Position numbers and translations under genes: made by a program. From contig JAGFJJ010000014.1 of NCBI GenBank assembly GCA_024102815.1, positions 183,547 to 247,546 on the forward strand: DNA of 64,000 nt, given 5' to 3'. The notes beneath the pieces were generated by a model. The model made no database searches. It had not been told where the DNA came from and worked only from the letters and a program-made list of their open reading frames with translations. This DNA is from Phycisphaerae bacterium. GTDB taxonomy: Bacteria > Planctomycetota > Phycisphaerae > UBA1845. Positions 63,147 through 64,000 of this stretch are shown one piece after another (the first letter of the stretch is position 1; every line of letters starts with the position of its first letter).

Positions 63147-63166
63147 CCAGTGACTGAAGTCACTGG
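63147..63166. repeat. C(TGAA)G-loop palindrome, copy 3
   Basis: CCAGTGAC-TGAA-GTCACTGG forms a perfect 8-bp stem with a TGAA loop. The stem sequence differs completely from copy 2, but the apex C-TGAA-G is identical. Confidence 0.75.
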
Positions 63167-63210
63167 CAACGATCGCGCGCCCTACGGGCGAAGAATCGGT
63201 CATCGGTGAA

Positions 63211-63612
63211 TCAGGATGCAGCCTGCTCCGCGGGCTGCGGTCCCCTTCGATCGAATACAGCGAGCGCCGCCCGCGCCGAAACGTGCAGACGCATCCATTC
63301 GCGTGTCATCTGGAATTTCTCAATTCGAGGAACTTTCCGCCGACAACTCTTGCGAACATCGTTCCAGACCTCGTGGAATTCGCGGATGGCATCCAATTCT
63401 TCCATTGAGAAGGCGGGCGGAACGAAATGTCCCGACGGATCGTCAAACGGGACAATGTCTTCCCATTGGCAGATCAGCTCGGCAGAGACTTGCGCTATAG
63501 GAACTTCCCGCTGGTAACTCAATTGGGCTTCGCGCGAGGACATCAGTTGAAAGTACTTGATCATATTATTGCGAAGCGTTGTCTGAAGGCTGCGCTCGAG
63601 CTCTTCATTCAT
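63211..63612 (-). CDS. hypothetical protein, no recognised family
   Basis: This 133-residue soluble protein is mostly helical, with charged sequence (LERSLQTTLRNNMIKYFQLM, FSMEELDAIREFHEVW). Codon use is less GC-rich than the window average. AGGAG eight bases before ATG 63612 supports a real gene. It follows the helicase-like gene by 42 bases on the same strand. Two Cys (in LICQWED and KSCRRK) do not form a motif. Confidence 0.55.
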   Translation of the reverse strand: MNEELERSLQTTLRNNMIKYFQLMSSREAQLSYQREVPIAQVSAELICQWEDIVPFDDPSGHFVPPAFSMEELDAIREFHEVWNDVRKSCRRKVPRIEKFQMTREWMRLHVSARAALAVFDRRGPQPAEQAAS

Positions 63613-63654
63613 GGCCCACTCCTAACGATTGCGCCTCCTGAGAAAGGACATCCG

Positions 63655-64000
63655 TCACACCGGGCCGAGTTTTTTGGCTTCTTCCTCGGCGGAGAGGAAG
63701 CGCTCGGTGTAGCGCGGGTCGACGCTCTGGCAGATGGTGGTGACCTGGGCGGCGAAGTCCTGGTAGGTCGGGTCGCCGCCGGATTGGGTCTGGAACTCGC
63801 CGGCGAGGATGACGAAGCGCAGGAGGTGGCGGAGGATGAGGCCCTCGTTCTTTTGCAGGTCGCGGTTGCGGATGTATTTGTAGAAGTCTCCGCCCTGTTC
63901 GAGGATGCCGCCGACGATCCACTGCGGCTGGGCGGGCACGTCTTCGGGGCTGGCCAGTTTCGCCTGGTAGAGCGCGGCGAGCATTTCCGGGAGGCTCATC
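63655..64000 (-). CDS. partial: C-terminal end of a DEAD-box helicase with DUF3516-like domain
   Basis: Only the last 115 or so residues are in the window; the gene continues beyond the right edge. WIVGGILEQGGDFYKYIRNR, DLQKNEGLILRHLLRFVILA and TTICQSVDPRYTERFLSAEE resemble the C-terminal DUF3516 part of DEAD/DEAH helicases found in actinobacteria and planctomycetes. No helicase motif can be seen in the visible part, so the assignment rests on this segment. The internal ATG at 63999 is unlikely to be the start. Confidence 0.5.
   Translation of the reverse strand, partial: MSLPEMLAALYQAKLASPEDVPAQPQWIVGGILEQGGDFYKYIRNRDLQKNEGLILRHLLRFVILAGEFQTQSGGDPTYQDFAAQVTTICQSVDPRYTERFLSAEEEAKKLGPV

Larger units (their letters stand above)
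62914..63210. other. intergenic region carrying two hairpin repeats
   Basis: This gap between the GIN lipoprotein and a hypothetical gene holds the perfect hairpins 63091-63110 and 63147-63166, 37 bases apart. No protein or RNA gene was recognised. Confidence 0.55.

Overview
The window looks like a high-GC planctomycete chromosome, most likely from the Phycisphaerae side of Planctomycetota. This is inferred from four things seen in the sequence: two very large secreted proteins with Cys-rich or Asp/Asn-rich repeats (GACC-type and DCNGNxxPDxCD-type); membrane proteins ending in a short CxxC...CPECG zinc ribbon; dockerin-like Asp-rich C-termini on unrelated exported proteins; and small dispersed palindromes between genes. 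No phage, integrase, insertion sequence or CRISPR array was found. The window is chromosomal and mostly housekeeping or cell-envelope genes. The right edge cuts a helicase-like gene.

Layout. 0-5.3 kb: an atypical sigma-70 factor, an arginine deiminase-type enzyme, a DUF1028 secreted protein coupled to a zinc-ribbon membrane protein, and a DUF6941-like protein. 5.5-9.2 kb: NiFe-hydrogenase maturation cluster hypC-hypD-hypE-hypA-hypB, without hypF or hydrogenase subunits nearby. 9.2-19.2 kb: tRNA-Met, a 1000-residue secreted repeat protein, mutS2 without a Smr domain, an HtrA-like protease, endonuclease V, a hybrid histidine kinase and tRNA-Pro. 19.4-30.0 kb: an SDR dehydrogenase and GH63 glucosidase pair, a frameshifted lipoprotein, cysteine synthase, a CIA30 protein, a DASS transporter and a beta-phosphoglucomutase/trehalose-phosphatase fusion. 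30.2-38.8 kb: an 1832-residue secreted protein, a PAP2 phosphatase and an ArnT-like glycosyltransferase. 39.0-45.9 kb: an ABC export operon with one ATPase, four FtsX-type permeases in B-A-B-A order and one membrane-fusion protein. 46.2-54.8 kb: a di-heme oxidoreductase lipoprotein, an MddA-like methyltransferase divergent from a TetR regulator, tRNA-Ala, an FHA protein, HemW, a second glycosyltransferase and PabA/TrpG. 54.8-60.2 kb: tig-clpP-clpP operon, class I fructose-bisphosphate aldolase with a strong terminator, and a ZnuA-like metal-binding protein behind a perfect palindrome. 60.5-64.0 kb: small membrane or hypothetical proteins of lower GC, a GIN-domain lipoprotein and a partial DUF3516-type helicase.

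Functional links. Hydrogenase maturation genes form one unit. Trigger factor and two ClpP subunits form a proteostasis operon. The ABC cluster is a LolCDE/MacB-like export system. Glycan or envelope work is suggested by GH63, trehalose phosphatase, two polyprenyl-type glycosyltransferases and PAP2. The most unusual structure is non-coding: a purine-rich composite repeat whose heptamer core carries stop codons in every sense-strand frame and which ends in a Shine-Dalgarno-like tract. It lies at the 3' ends of arcA and hypD and between two permease genes, each time in the sense orientation. A second family of hairpins keeps a C(UGAA)G apex while the stem sequence changes.
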